A stretch of DNA of 64,000 nucleotides from TA-21 sp035620895 (GTDB lineage Archaea; Thermoproteota; Nitrososphaeria; Nitrososphaerales; Nitrososphaeraceae), in contig DASPFY010000022.1 of the NCBI GenBank assembly GCA_035620895.1, forward strand, positions 1 through 64,000. Reading direction: 5' to 3'. The translations under genes were made by a program, and so were the position numbers. This document shows positions 1 to 9,447 of this stretch, piece by piece; the stretch's first letter is position 1, and each line of letters begins with the position of its first letter. The notes under the pieces are model-generated. The model ran no database searches, had not been told where the DNA came from, and saw only the letters and a list, made by a program, of their open reading frames with translations.

Positions 1-519
1 GTACAGAAGGGGCCCAGGGAATTAGATTTTAGGATAATTAAATGCTTGTTACCAAATCCTCGAATGCATATTTCTGAAATTGCTAGCAAGCTGTCGATTT
101 CTGCAAAAACTGTAAGTAGAAGATTAGATATTATGAAAGAAAATAATGTAGTGCAATTTTCTGTATTAGTCAATCCTGCTTCTACAAGAGGTTACATCCA
201 GTTTGTTATTGTGATATCTGTTAAGGAAACATTGTATCAATATGTTCTTGATTGCATCTACCGTGAACTATCAGGAAACATTCTTCTGCAGGCTCCTATC
301 ACAAGTCCTGATAATCTAATCGTATTGATCATGTTTAGTCAGGATATTTTTACTGTAGACTCTATTCTAAGGAAGGTCGAATCATTTGATGGGGTGAAGA
401 CAGCAGAATTAGATATACTAACTGGAATTACACTCTCACAGGATTGGATGGTTAATGAAATTGAACGGAGATTGACGAAGATTGAGCAGATAAATCTCAA
501 AAAATCAGCTAAAAAATAA
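1..519 (+). CDS. Lrp/AsnC-like HTH transcriptional regulator (5' end outside window)
   Basis: The reading frame is open from base 1 with no stop, so the gene starts upstream of the window; the TTG at 46 is only an internal codon. Residues read from the edge include LDFRIIKCLLPNPRMH, then a helix-turn-helix of the type ISEIASKLSISAKTVSRRLD, as in Lrp/AsnC or MarR-like DNA-binding domains. The C-terminal half (about 100 residues) is a mixed alpha/beta region without a motif I can name. It probably binds DNA as a transcription regulator; the effector is unknown. The gene ends in TAA at 517-519, followed by a 285-bp gap. Regulator call good, family uncertain. Confidence 0.7.
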   Translation, partial: VQKGPRELDFRIIKCLLPNPRMHISEIASKLSISAKTVSRRLDIMKENNVVQFSVLVNPASTRGYIQFVIVISVKETLYQYVLDCIYRELSGNILLQAPITSPDNLIVLIMFSQDIFTVDSILRKVESFDGVKTAELDILTGITLSQDWMVNEIERRLTKIEQINLKKSAKK

Positions 520-804
520 AAAGAGGATAATAGAATCCGCTAGAAAACAAAAGTTTAATTTTGAATACAGAATGTACGTTACTCTTGTTTCTTCCAATGA
601 ACGTGGTAGAGTTATTGGGATGTTTCAGTGGGAACGTTATCAGGATGTCCAATAGTAGGGGTCTAGAAGGACCGATCTGATTTTCCAGATGGGTAGGAAT
701 TCGGATTTCTAGTCTCTCTTGCTAAGAATTAGCGCTGCTATAATCAAACGGATACAAAAACCACGAGTATTAATATGAGAGGCTAAATTGTATAGTTTGA
801 ATCA
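520..804. other. Intergenic region without a supportable gene
   Basis: No reading frame longer than about 27 codons has plausible coding features here. An ATG at 572 opens a 27-codon frame that I do not consider a gene. There is no obvious strong TATA box. The region could carry a promoter for the TTG-started gene at 805, but I cannot point to a specific site. Confidence 0.4.
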
Positions 805-1332
805 TTGACAGATATTAGAGACAAACATTACATTAATGGGAACCTGAGGGGAAATAAAAAAGTAATCTGGGATCCAATTAGAGTAACTGCTGGTATCATA
901 TTAGCAGTCGTCTCGATTTTATCGATTTATATTCAAAACTCGGGAGCCGTCACTAATTTGTTGATACATAATCATGTTAGCCTAAATGTGACCATTGATG
1001 GAACACCTATTATCGTTCCCACTCATATTGGCATGAACCAGACGTGGATATTCGCAGACCCTCTTTTGTATGCAGACCATAGCCTGGATAAATATGGTAT
1101 GGAAGGTATGTCACCATTACAAGCACATGATTCAAGTGGTGTAATTCATGTGGAATCCAATAAAATCAGATATTACACTTTAGGCGAATTTTTGGATATA
1201 TGGAAAGGCCTCAATACTGACGGTAAAAATGTTATAGCTACAGAGGATGGAAGTACCGTATCGGAATTTCGGGGTATCGTACTAAATAATGGATCAAAAA
1301 TAGTGCTAGATATAACATCTAAAGTCAGTTAG
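805..1332 (+). CDS. Membrane-anchored extracellular protein, lineage-specific
   Basis: Starts with TTG. A basic N-terminus is followed by one hydrophobic segment (about residues 29-46), with the remaining 130 residues predicted outside the membrane. The ectodomain contains HDSSGVIHVES and YTLGEFLDIWKG, a pattern I associate with small secreted or anchored proteins of ammonia-oxidizing archaea, though I cannot name a function. No catalytic motif is visible. It precedes another exported protein (NHL repeats) by about 70 bp on the same strand, but that gene has its own TATA box. Function unknown. Confidence 0.65.
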   Translation: MTDIRDKHYINGNLRGNKKVIWDPIRVTAGIILAVVSILSIYIQNSGAVTNLLIHNHVSLNVTIDGTPIIVPTHIGMNQTWIFADPLLYADHSLDKYGMEGMSPLQAHDSSGVIHVESNKIRYYTLGEFLDIWKGLNTDGKNVIATEDGSTVSEFRGIVLNNGSKIVLDITSKVS

Positions 1333-1375
1333 AAGTAAGCCCAATGACTCTTGAACTTCTAAAGATTGTTTAAAA

Positions 1376-1388
1376 TATTTATATAAAG
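1376..1388 (+). promoter_or_regulatory. TATA box of the NHL-repeat gene
   Basis: An A/T block of the form TTTATATAAA lies about 26 bp upstream of the ATG at 1409. This is the normal archaeal TATA-to-start spacing for a leaderless transcript and favours 1409 over the TTG at 1400. Confidence 0.5.
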
Positions 1389-1408
1389 CATCCATAGTTT
1401 TGAGGTAC

Positions 1409-2377
1409 ATGTTTTGCAATAAACCTCTGCTTTTATTTAGCGTCTTGATATTGGTTATATTTTCAGTATCAACTTATAGCATGATTAGTCCTCTCACGGC
1501 TCAAGGAAGCAAGTATTCATTTCTTTACAAATGGGGTTCTCAAGGAGTTAGTGTGGGTGAGTTTGCACAGCCACTAGCAATCGCAATAGATGCTAATGAC
1601 GACGTGTATGTGACGGACACAGCCAGTGAAACCAATAATATCCAGAAGTTTACCAAGAACGGGACATTTGTTACTTCGTGGAATCTTTCTGGGATAATAG
1701 GCGATCCTTTTACTAACGCAAGAGGAATAGGGATAGATTCGTTGAATAGTGTCTATGTTATAGGAGGAGCAAGCCCTAACACAGCCGTTCAGAAATTTAC
1801 AAACAACGGTACATTTGTTTCCTCTTGGGGTTCGACAGGTTCTGGAGATGGAGAATTTATATCTCCTGGATGGGTAACTATAGATTCTGCTGATAATGTT
1901 TATGTTGGAGATCTTGGAGAAACTAGTCGAATACAAAAGTTTGATAGTAACGGTACTTTTATTACAAAATGGGGAGGGCCAGGCACCAGTGACGGACAGT
2001 TCGTCAACCCCACCGGCCTTGTTGTTGACTCCTCTGATAACATCTATGTAGCGGACCGCGGTAACAATCGTGTTCAAAAGTTTGATAGTAATGGCACTTT
2101 TATTACAAAATGGGGAACATCAGGATCAGGCGAAGGACAATTCAAGCTGCCAGCAGGGTTAGGAGTTGATACTTCAGGAAATATCTTAGTTGCTGATGCA
2201 GGTAATGATCGTATCCAATTGTTTGATAGTAATGGCACTTTTATTACAAAATGGGGAACATCGGGTGTAGGCGATGGTCAGTTTGACCAGCCTACAGGCA
2301 TAGCAACAGATTCTTCTGGCAATGTATATGTTGTAGATCGATATAACAACAGAGTACAAGTATTTGCCGGGCAATGA
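1409..2377 (+). CDS. Secreted NHL-repeat beta-propeller protein
   Basis: An N-terminal signal peptide or anchor (LLLFSVLILVIFSVSTYSMI) is followed by about six NHL repeats. Each has a core of the type GQFxxPxGxxxDxxxNxYVxD followed by RVQKFDSNGTFITKWG. The last blades are nearly identical at DNA level (the FDSNGTFITKWG segment recurs about every 47 codons), so the propeller grew by recent repeat duplication. Such propellers bind proteins or ligands on the cell surface; no catalytic residues are visible. The ATG at 1409 is chosen over the in-frame TTG at 1400 because of the TATA spacing. Confident on fold, not on role. Confidence 0.85.
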   Translation: MFCNKPLLLFSVLILVIFSVSTYSMISPLTAQGSKYSFLYKWGSQGVSVGEFAQPLAIAIDANDDVYVTDTASETNNIQKFTKNGTFVTSWNLSGIIGDPFTNARGIGIDSLNSVYVIGGASPNTAVQKFTNNGTFVSSWGSTGSGDGEFISPGWVTIDSADNVYVGDLGETSRIQKFDSNGTFITKWGGPGTSDGQFVNPTGLVVDSSDNIYVADRGNNRVQKFDSNGTFITKWGTSGSGEGQFKLPAGLGVDTSGNILVADAGNDRIQLFDSNGTFITKWGTSGVGDGQFDQPTGIATDSSGNVYVVDRYNNRVQVFAGQ

Positions 2378-2448
2378 CTAAGTCTTAAAACGTCTAGTAA
2401 ATCAATAAATTGTAATTCATATTCGGTATAAGAGCATTACTTTTCAAA

Positions 2449-2523
2449 CGGGTCCAGAGGGATTTGAACCCTCGACCAACTGCTCCGCAGGCAGCCATTC
2501 TATCCAAACTGAACTATGGGCCC
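2449..2523 (-). tRNA. tRNA-Arg(GCG), no intron
   Basis: Reads GGGCCCA-TA-GTTC on the minus strand and folds into a complete 75-nt cloverleaf: D-stem GTTC/GAAT, anticodon stem GCTGC/GCAGT with loop CTGCGGA (anticodon GCG), T-arm GAGGG-TTCAAAT-CCCTC and discriminator G. The 3' CCA is not encoded. The acceptor stem has one C-A mismatch (fourth pair), which is unusual but leaves six good pairs. It decodes CGC/CGU arginine codons. Confidence 0.93.
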
Positions 2524-2686
2524 CTTAATGTGTAATTATAATTCCTTATATGAACTAGTTGTGTATTTCATGCCCATTTTTCTCAACATTCATACCTACA
2601 TTGAATATAAGATAAATAATTTCAATTACATTTTCTCAAACAATATATGTAGATAAATTTGATTAACTTATGTAAATCGATCTAAT

Positions 2687-3631
2687 ATGACCAAGTCCTT
2701 CCTCGATGAAATCCAGGATCACATACTCCTATTTGATGGGGCAATGGGAACTGAAATACAGAAACTAAAACCAAAACCAGAGGATTTTCCAAATAACAAA
2801 GATGGATTCAATGATGGACTTGTATTATCTAGACCAGAATGGATTGAAAACATACATAGAAGTTATTTGGAAGCTGGTTCAGACTGCATTGAAACTAATA
2901 CCTTTGGAAGTAACCAAATAAAGCTTCAAGAATATGGATTTGGCGAACAGACAGTATCAATAAACAAGTCAGCAGCAGAGCTTGCAAATAGTGTAGTCAA
3001 GGAATTTGCAAACAGAAAAAAATTCGTAGTTGGTTCAATGGGCCCAACAGGATATCTGCCAAGTTCTAACGATCCGGATTTAGGTAATGTTCCTCTAAAT
3101 AAAATCATAGATGCATTTGATATGCAGGCCCAAGGATTAATACTAGGAGGTGTTGAAGTTCTACTTATAGAAACAAGTCAAGACATATTAGAAGTAAAAC
3201 TGGCCATAATCGGATCATTTAATGCGATGGAGAAAACTGGTAAAAAGGTGCCAATAATATCTAATGTAACCTTGGACAAATATGGCAAGATGTTACTTGG
3301 CACAAACGTTCAGTCAGCATACACGACCGTCAGCGACATGGGAATTTCTGTTTTTGGATTGAATTGTTCAACTGGTCCAGTTGAAATGGAATCAAGTATA
3401 AGGTGGTTAGATGAACAAAACGAATTGCCCATCCTTGTCATGCCAAATGCGGGGATGCCAATTAATGAAGACGGCAACGCAGTTTACAAAATGACTTCAA
3501 AAGACATGTCTCATCATCTTGGAGACTTCTTACACAAATACAAGAGGGTGAGAATGATAGGAGGTTGTTGTGGGACAACCCCAGAACATATCAGAGAACT
3601 CAGAAATGCATTAGAATCGTATAACTTATAA
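2687..3631 (+). CDS. metH: Methionine synthase, homocysteine-binding subunit (split MetH N-terminal module)
   Basis: A stand-alone 314-residue homocysteine S-methyltransferase domain. It opens with LLFDGAMGTEIQ and carries the three zinc/homocysteine cysteines: one in LNCSTGP (around residue 226) and two in the terminal GGCCGTTP motif (around 292-297). In most bacteria this domain is the N-terminal third of B12-dependent MetH. Here it ends in its own stop codon and the rest follows 35 bp downstream on the same strand. The two products are inferred to act together to remethylate homocysteine with methyltetrahydrofolate or an equivalent pterin. Confidence 0.9.
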   Translation: MTKSFLDEIQDHILLFDGAMGTEIQKLKPKPEDFPNNKDGFNDGLVLSRPEWIENIHRSYLEAGSDCIETNTFGSNQIKLQEYGFGEQTVSINKSAAELANSVVKEFANRKKFVVGSMGPTGYLPSSNDPDLGNVPLNKIIDAFDMQAQGLILGGVEVLLIETSQDILEVKLAIIGSFNAMEKTGKKVPIISNVTLDKYGKMLLGTNVQSAYTTVSDMGISVFGLNCSTGPVEMESSIRWLDEQNELPILVMPNAGMPINEDGNAVYKMTSKDMSHHLGDFLHKYKRVRMIGGCCGTTPEHIRELRNALESYNL

Positions 3632-3665
3632 TTCACAGACTATCAATTGATAATATAACCATTAA

Positions 3666-6188
3666 ATGGACTTAAAACATGTACCCCGCGTTAGCTCAGC
3701 GTTAAAGGCTGTAGATTTAGTTCAGATTCCTACACCTCTGATAATAGGTGAGCGCCTAAACACGCAGGGTTCGAAAAAAGCAAAGAAATTAGTACTATCA
3801 GATGACTTTGATGGCCTCATTGATCTCGGCAGAGAACAGGTAAATGATGGAGCACATTGCATTGATGTCTGTGTAGCAACAACCGAAAGATCCGATGAAC
3901 TAGAATTTATGAAAAAGTTGGTAAAAAGATTAAGTCTTGAAATTGATGCTCCTCTCGTAATCGATTCAACAGATCCTAAAGTGATAACCGAAGCTATTAA
4001 TCAAATTCCGGGAAGACCCATCATTAATTCTATTAACCTTGAAGGAGATGGTTCGCGTTTCCATTCCCTTGCACCTATAATGGCAAAATTTGGTATTCCT
4101 TCTATTTCCATGTGTATAGGTCCAAATGGAATGGCCAAAACATCCGAAGACAAAATCAAGATAGCAAAGCTACTCATCGATACTGGAAGAAAATACGGAC
4201 TAAAGCCATGGCAGTACATATTTGATGTACTTACCTTCACATTAGCAACCGGAGAGCAAGAATACGCAAATTCTGCAGTTGAAACTCTTAGGGGCATTTC
4301 TTTAGTCAAAAAGGAAATTCCAGGTTGTTTTACCACTCTTGGATTAAGCAACATTAGTTTCGGCCTTCCTTCGAATGCCAGAAAAATCATCAATTCAGTA
4401 TTTTTGCATCATGCACTAAAAGCAGGACTGGATACTGTTATCATTAATGCAAAAGACATAATCCCAATAGGAGAAATAAAAGAGGAACAAATCAAGCTTG
4501 CAGAGGATCTCATATTTAATAGACACGCTAGTGCTCTTTCTGACCTAATTTATTATTTTGAGAATAAGAATGTTACAGTAACTAAGAATGAACATATGCT
4601 GGAAGAAATAAATAAAGATTGGAGTTTTGACAAGCGTTGTTACTATCGTATAGTAAATCGTATCAAGGATGGAATTGAAGACGATGTGGTAGGTTCAATT
4701 TCTGATAAACTTGGAAAAAAATTGAAGGAAAAGACTGAAAATATTCAAAAAGAGGAAATGCTAAGGAAATATCCAGAACTGGCACATGACGCAGCAGTTG
4801 AAACCCTTAATGAAGTTTTACTTCCGGCAATGAAGGAAGTTGGTGATAAGTTTGGAGCTGGGGAATTAATTTTGCCTTTTGTATTGAAATCAGCAGAATG
4901 TATGAAATCTGCAGTATCAGAACTCGAGAAATACCTAATTAAGAAACAAGGAGTAAGCAAAGGTAAACTAGTTCTATGCACAGTATACGGTGACGTACAT
5001 GACATAGGTAAAAATCTTGTAAAGACGATTTTTTCAAATAATGGATATACTGTTTATGATCTTGGTAAACAGGTTCCAATCCAACAGATTATAGATAAAA
5101 TCAAGGAAGTGCAGGCAGATGCCGTAGGATTGTCTGCATTATTGGTTTCTACCTCAAAACAAATGCAGTTTTTTATAGAAAAGGCAAAGCAACTAGATCT
5201 CAAAATTCCAGCATTATGTGGTGGCGCGGCCATAAATAGTGATTACATAAATCGAATTGCAAAGACAGATGAGGTATACAAGTCAGGGGTTTTTTACTGT
5301 AAAACTGCCTTTGAGGGACTAAATGTTATGAACAAATTGAGATCTCCAGAGAGGGATAAATTCATTCAGGAATGGAATACTAAAATTAGTAAATATGATG
5401 AAAAGAAGACGACAGGAGTAAAAACTGCTATAGATTCATTAGTTAGTAAAATAAAACCTGCACCTCCACCAATTGCGCCCCATCTAGATACACCTATAAT
5501 ACTAACACCTTCAGAAATTGATCTTGAGGAAGTTTGGCGGTATCTAAATAAAAAATCTCTTTTTGTTCTGTCATGGGGTATAAGAGGAAAATCTGCCTCC
5601 AAGATGATTGGTGATCCAGAAGCATTACTCCTAGAGTGGAAAAAGAAAGTTATTGATGAAGCGCTTTTCTCACCAAGTGTTATCTATTCTTACTTTAGGT
5701 GTAACAATCAGGGTAACAGGCTTGTAGTTGAATCAAAGAAACAAGGTGAAGTGGCTTTTGAATTTCCAAGATCCTCAAAACCAAAACACTTGTGTATTAC
5801 GGACTACTTTGGGAAGCAGGACATTGTAGCCTTCCAAGTAGTTACTGTGGGTCAAAAAACCGTTTCGAAAATTGAAGAACTAAATTCAAACAATAATTAT
5901 ACGGACGCGTATTATCTTCATGGTCTGGCGGTAGAAACAGCGGAAGCTCTTGCAGAATGGGTCCATCATAGAATAAGAAGTGAATTAAATATTGACAAGA
6001 ATAGGGGACTGAGATTTAGTTGGGGATATCCAAGTTGTCCTGACACCATGCAGCATTATTTGGTATGGAAACTGATTGACCCCACTAGTTGTGGTATAGG
6101 TCTTACTTCTGCAGGTCAGATAACTCCTGAATACTCTACAGCTGCTGTGGTAGTTCACCATCCTGATGCAGAATATTTTATACTATAG
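3666..6188 (+). CDS. metH: Methionine synthase, pterin-, cobalamin- and activation-domain subunit (split MetH)
   Basis: 840 residues covering the remaining MetH modules. First is a pterin-binding TIM barrel (IGERLNTQGSKKAKK at the start). Next are a helical cap and the B12 domain with the DVHDIGKN motif (about residues 443-450; its His is the lower cobalt ligand) and later GLSALLVST. Last is the activation domain with RGLRFSWGYPSCPD and GLTSAGQITPEYS, which binds S-adenosylmethionine for reactivation. Together with the upstream gene this gives a full cobalamin-dependent methionine synthase in two polypeptides. The activation domain implies that reductive reactivation is kept; the electron donor is not apparent. 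Confidence 0.93.
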   Translation: MDLKHVPRVSSALKAVDLVQIPTPLIIGERLNTQGSKKAKKLVLSDDFDGLIDLGREQVNDGAHCIDVCVATTERSDELEFMKKLVKRLSLEIDAPLVIDSTDPKVITEAINQIPGRPIINSINLEGDGSRFHSLAPIMAKFGIPSISMCIGPNGMAKTSEDKIKIAKLLIDTGRKYGLKPWQYIFDVLTFTLATGEQEYANSAVETLRGISLVKKEIPGCFTTLGLSNISFGLPSNARKIINSVFLHHALKAGLDTVIINAKDIIPIGEIKEEQIKLAEDLIFNRHASALSDLIYYFENKNVTVTKNEHMLEEINKDWSFDKRCYYRIVNRIKDGIEDDVVGSISDKLGKKLKEKTENIQKEEMLRKYPELAHDAAVETLNEVLLPAMKEVGDKFGAGELILPFVLKSAECMKSAVSELEKYLIKKQGVSKGKLVLCTVYGDVHDIGKNLVKTIFSNNGYTVYDLGKQVPIQQIIDKIKEVQADAVGLSALLVSTSKQMQFFIEKAKQLDLKIPALCGGAAINSDYINRIAKTDEVYKSGVFYCKTAFEGLNVMNKLRSPERDKFIQEWNTKISKYDEKKTTGVKTAIDSLVSKIKPAPPPIAPHLDTPIILTPSEIDLEEVWRYLNKKSLFVLSWGIRGKSASKMIGDPEALLLEWKKKVIDEALFSPSVIYSYFRCNNQGNRLVVESKKQGEVAFEFPRSSKPKHLCITDYFGKQDIVAFQVVTVGQKTVSKIEELNSNNNYTDAYYLHGLAVETAEALAEWVHHRIRSELNIDKNRGLRFSWGYPSCPDTMQHYLVWKLIDPTSCGIGLTSAGQITPEYSTAAVVVHHPDAEYFIL

Positions 6189-6211
6189 ATAAAGTAAGAT
6201 TTCAGAGATAA

Positions 6212-6535
6212 ATGACAATCAACAATTTTGTCTTCTCATGCGCAACCGATGATGTACCGGCGTACTTTACTTATGAGGCCGAAAGCATGCTCATTGTCCA
6301 ATCAAAGGATGGAGCAAGAAATAAGAAAATGGATTTTGAAAAGATCGAAGGATTTATGAGTGCCTTGATTTCGCATGAATCCGTACATGTGGTCATAGCA
6401 AAATTGATTAATAGTCAGATTTCCGATTCCTTAGATGACATTGAAATTATTGTAGAAAGATTTGGCAAGAAATTCCAGGTCAGCCTAAACAATATGTTCT
6501 TTTCAACAGATTTTAGTGGGATTCTTACCAGCTAA
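6212..6535 (+). CDS. Small protein with an HExxH motif, function unknown
   Basis: 107 residues, starting 23 bp after metH and probably cotranscribed. The centre carries SHESVHVVIAKLI, which contains an exact HExxH, followed by SLDDIE. HExxH is the zinc motif of gluzincin/metzincin peptidases, but the protein is very short and has no signal peptide or clear third ligand unless an acidic residue of the LDDIE segment serves. It could be a minimal metallopeptidase or a chance match in a lineage-specific protein. Real gene likely; function unassigned. Confidence 0.6.
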   Translation: MTINNFVFSCATDDVPAYFTYEAESMLIVQSKDGARNKKMDFEKIEGFMSALISHESVHVVIAKLINSQISDSLDDIEIIVERFGKKFQVSLNNMFFSTDFSGILTS

Positions 6536-6549
6536 TGCATCTACTTTTG

Positions 6550-7386
6550 TTACTGCCTATTGGTGCATGCAGACTTAAGTGATTTAACATAATTTTTTAA
6601 TTTATTCTGTAAATGAATAATATTACTAACTTTGTTGCTATCTATTATCTTAATTATAGCGCTCCCAACAATGACAGCATCAGCCCCATACTTTGACATA
6701 AGTTTTATGTGATGTGGAGTGCTTATTCCAAATCCTACAGAAATGTTTTTTTTGTTTGAACTTAATTTTTTGATGTTCTTTATCGCAGTAAGTGTATATT
6801 CATTAAAAGAATTTCTCATTCCAGTGGTACCATATACGGAAACTACGTAGACAAAGCCTGTTGATACATCTAGTGTCTTTCTTATTCTTAAATTTGATGT
6901 ATTTGGTGCAACAAGAAAAATAGATGCCAGTTCAAGTTTTTTTGAATACTCTAAATATTCTTTTGATTCTTCAATAGTCATATCAGGTAAGACAAAACCA
7001 TCTGTTCCTGCATCCTTAGCCATCTCCATGAATTTCTTAAATCCATTTTTTTGTAAGATATTGGAATATGTCATTATTACTATCGGAAGCTCAGGATATT
7101 TCTTCCTCATCCTTTTTATCAGATTCAAACATTTGTCTGGGGTGATTCCATTCTGTAACGCTCTATATGACGCTTCCTGAATTACTGGTCCGTCTGCTAT
7201 AGGGTCTGAAAAGGGAATGCCTATTTCAATAATGTCAGCACCGCCATCAACAATTGACGAAATTATTTTCTCACAAGCTCCTGAATTCGGATAGCCGCCC
7301 ATTATATAGCATATGAGACCCTTTTGTTTCATTGATTTTAATTGAGAGAATTTTTTCTCAATTCTATTATTCTGTAAATAAGACAC
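6550..7386 (-). CDS. trpA: Tryptophan synthase alpha subunit
   Basis: 278-residue TIM barrel. It shows the catalytic Glu region DIIEIGIPFSDPIADGPV (Glu in IEIG, Asp in SDP) and the phosphate-binding region near the C-terminus (VGFGISTPHH, ADAVIVGSAI). It cleaves indole-3-glycerol phosphate to indole and glyceraldehyde-3-phosphate and passes indole to TrpB. The start is GTG, 3 bp after the trpB stop, so it is translated with trpB. Last gene of a trpC-trpB-trpA run. Confidence 0.97.
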   Translation of the reverse strand: MSYLQNNRIEKKFSQLKSMKQKGLICYIMGGYPNSGACEKIISSIVDGGADIIEIGIPFSDPIADGPVIQEASYRALQNGITPDKCLNLIKRMRKKYPELPIVIMTYSNILQKNGFKKFMEMAKDAGTDGFVLPDMTIEESKEYLEYSKKLELASIFLVAPNTSNLRIRKTLDVSTGFVYVVSVYGTTGMRNSFNEYTLTAIKNIKKLSSNKKNISVGFGISTPHHIKLMSKYGADAVIVGSAIIKIIDSNKVSNIIHLQNKLKNYVKSLKSACTNRQ

Positions 7387-7389
7387 TTG

Positions 7390-8598
7390 CTAATACCTGC
7401 CAGTGTATTTTTTTCTAAACTTTATCACTTGATCTATATCCTTATCACCTCTACCGGATAACGTAACAATGATGTTCTCGTCTCTTCGCATTTTTTTTGC
7501 CAGCTTCATTGCATAGGAAATTGCGTGGCATGGTTCTAGAGCAGGTATTATTCCTTCCAACCTTGAAAGTTTAAAGAAGGCATCCAGGGCCTCATTATCA
7601 TTACAGGTAACATACTTTGCACGTTCAATATCTTTCAACTGGACATGTTGAGGACCCACACCTGGATAGTCCAACCCAGCTGAGATACTATGTGTGTCAT
7701 TTATCTGTCCAAACTCATCTTGTAATAGATATGTTCTCATTCCGTGTAGAATACCTTCGGATCCTTCATTCAGTGTGGCGGAATGTTTTCCTGTTCTGAT
7801 GCCCAGACCACCAGCTTCAACCCCGTACATAGATACATCTTTATCATCTAGAAACGGGAAAAAAGTACCCATTGCATTACTACCACCTCCTACGCAGCAG
7901 ACAAGAGCGTGAGGAGATCTTTTAGTAAAGTTTCTCAGCTGTGATTTGATTTCTTCACCAATTACACTTTGAAAATCCCTTACCATCATAGGATATGGAT
8001 GCGGACCTACTACTGAACCTATCAAGTAGTAAGTATCCTTTACGTTTGTTATCCAATCACGTAACGCTTCATTTATGGCATCTTTCAAGGTTTTTGTTCC
8101 CGAGTTCACAGAGTGTACTTTTGCGCCTAATAGTTCCATTCTAAATAAATTCAATTTTTGTCGTTCGATATCTATGGATCCCATGTAGATTTCTGCCTTC
8201 AATCCAAGAACAGCCGCCGCCATAGCGGTCCCCACTCCATGTTGACCCGCACCTGTTTCAGCAATAATTCTTTTTTTACCCATTTTCTTGGCCAAGAGAC
8301 ATTGCCCCAAACAGTTATTGGTTTTATGTGCCCCACCATGTAAAAGATCTTCTCTCTTTAGAAAAATCCTTGCACCACCTACGTAGTCAGTCAGATTTTT
8401 TGCAAAAAACAGTGGTGTGGGTCTTCCAGCGTAATTTTGAAGATAATAATCGAGTTCTTTTTTAAAATTTGAATCATTTCTTATTTTTTCGTATGCATCT
8501 TCAAGTTCATTAATTGCTGGAACCAAAGTTTCGGGAATATATTTTCCGCCGTATTTTCCATATTTACCTACTATTGGAAACTCTCGTAACTTGGTCAA
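7390..8598 (-). CDS. trpB: Tryptophan synthase beta subunit
   Basis: 402 residues of the standard PLP-dependent TrpB1 type. It has the Schiff-base lysine in GAHKTNNCLGQ, the phosphate-cradle CVGGGSNAMG, and an ending with a conserved LSGRGDKD. It condenses indole and serine to tryptophan. TTG start. It lies between trpC (36-bp gap) and trpA (3-bp gap) on the minus strand. Length and motifs match the classical TrpA-partnered form rather than the longer TrpB2 form. Confidence 0.97.
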   Translation of the reverse strand: MTKLREFPIVGKYGKYGGKYIPETLVPAINELEDAYEKIRNDSNFKKELDYYLQNYAGRPTPLFFAKNLTDYVGGARIFLKREDLLHGGAHKTNNCLGQCLLAKKMGKKRIIAETGAGQHGVGTAMAAAVLGLKAEIYMGSIDIERQKLNLFRMELLGAKVHSVNSGTKTLKDAINEALRDWITNVKDTYYLIGSVVGPHPYPMMVRDFQSVIGEEIKSQLRNFTKRSPHALVCCVGGGSNAMGTFFPFLDDKDVSMYGVEAGGLGIRTGKHSATLNEGSEGILHGMRTYLLQDEFGQINDTHSISAGLDYPGVGPQHVQLKDIERAKYVTCNDNEALDAFFKLSRLEGIIPALEPCHAISYAMKLAKKMRRDENIIVTLSGRGDKDIDQVIKFRKKYTGRY

Positions 8599-8634
8599 AG
8601 TAGTACACTCACAAAAAATACAAAGTGCAAAATT

Positions 8635-9447
8635 CTAAGCATGACATAACTCCTTTATCTTTTCAAAAACATTTCCCGATTCCATAATACTTGTACCAAC
8701 AAGAAATGCATCAACTCCAATTGATCTTAATTTCTTTATATCATCTGAATTTGATATTCCACTTTCACTAATTATAATATTATTTTGTTTATCAAATTTT
8801 TGTAGCAATTCAATAGTAACCCTAATGTCCACTTCATGGGTATTCAAATTTCTATTATTAATGCCGATAAGCTGATTTTTATTTTTCAGGAACTCTTTAA
8901 ATTCGTCATCTGAATGAACTTCAGTAATGACTTCTAGTCCCTTTTTTGTAGCGTAATCCGAAAATTTTTCCAAGCTCCCCTCGGCAAATCCATTATCGAA
9001 AACGGTTTTAATCAATAAGATGCCGTCTGCGCCTATCCTCCTTGCTGCATCTATTTGGACCTCACTAACTATGATATCTTTCATCAATAATGGTACGTTG
9101 ACACTCTTTCTAATAGATGCAAGATTATGAATAGAACCATCAAACAAGTACGGCTGAGTCAGTACAGAAATTCCTACAGAACCAGAATTCGTCATTTGTA
9201 TTGCCAAATCCTTCGGTTTTATCTTGGATTGGTCAAGAATTTTACCTTTTGACGGCGAGGAAAATTTTATTTCTGAAATTATGGGAACGTGATTACATGT
9301 TAGGATTACTTTTTTAAGAGAAATTGCAGTATGACTGGTATAGTCATATTTGTCCGCATCATAGAAACCGTCATTGACTGCTTTGTAAGAATTATCGGCC
9401 AATGTTTTAAGCCCAGTTTCTCTTGAGAAAAATCTACTCAAAGTCAC
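8635..9447 (-). CDS. trpC: Indole-3-glycerol-phosphate synthase
   Basis: 270-residue TIM barrel with the family signatures VPIISEIKFSSPSKG (catalytic Lys), PLLMKDIIVSE, GINNRNLNT and ISESGIS. It forms indole-3-glycerol phosphate for TrpA/TrpB encoded next to it. The start is GTG (CAC on the plus strand at 9445-9447). First gene of the trp run; trpD, trpE, trpF and trpG are not in this window. Confidence 0.95.
   Translation of the reverse strand: MTLSRFFSRETGLKTLADNSYKAVNDGFYDADKYDYTSHTAISLKKVILTCNHVPIISEIKFSSPSKGKILDQSKIKPKDLAIQMTNSGSVGISVLTQPYLFDGSIHNLASIRKSVNVPLLMKDIIVSEVQIDAARRIGADGILLIKTVFDNGFAEGSLEKFSDYATKKGLEVITEVHSDDEFKEFLKNKNQLIGINNRNLNTHEVDIRVTIELLQKFDKQNNIIISESGISNSDDIKKLRSIGVDAFLVGTSIMESGNVFEKIKELCHA

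Noticed and set aside
1574..2377. Open frames on the minus strand opposite the NHL gene
   Set aside because: They are antisense to repeats of a well-supported secreted protein and have no family features.
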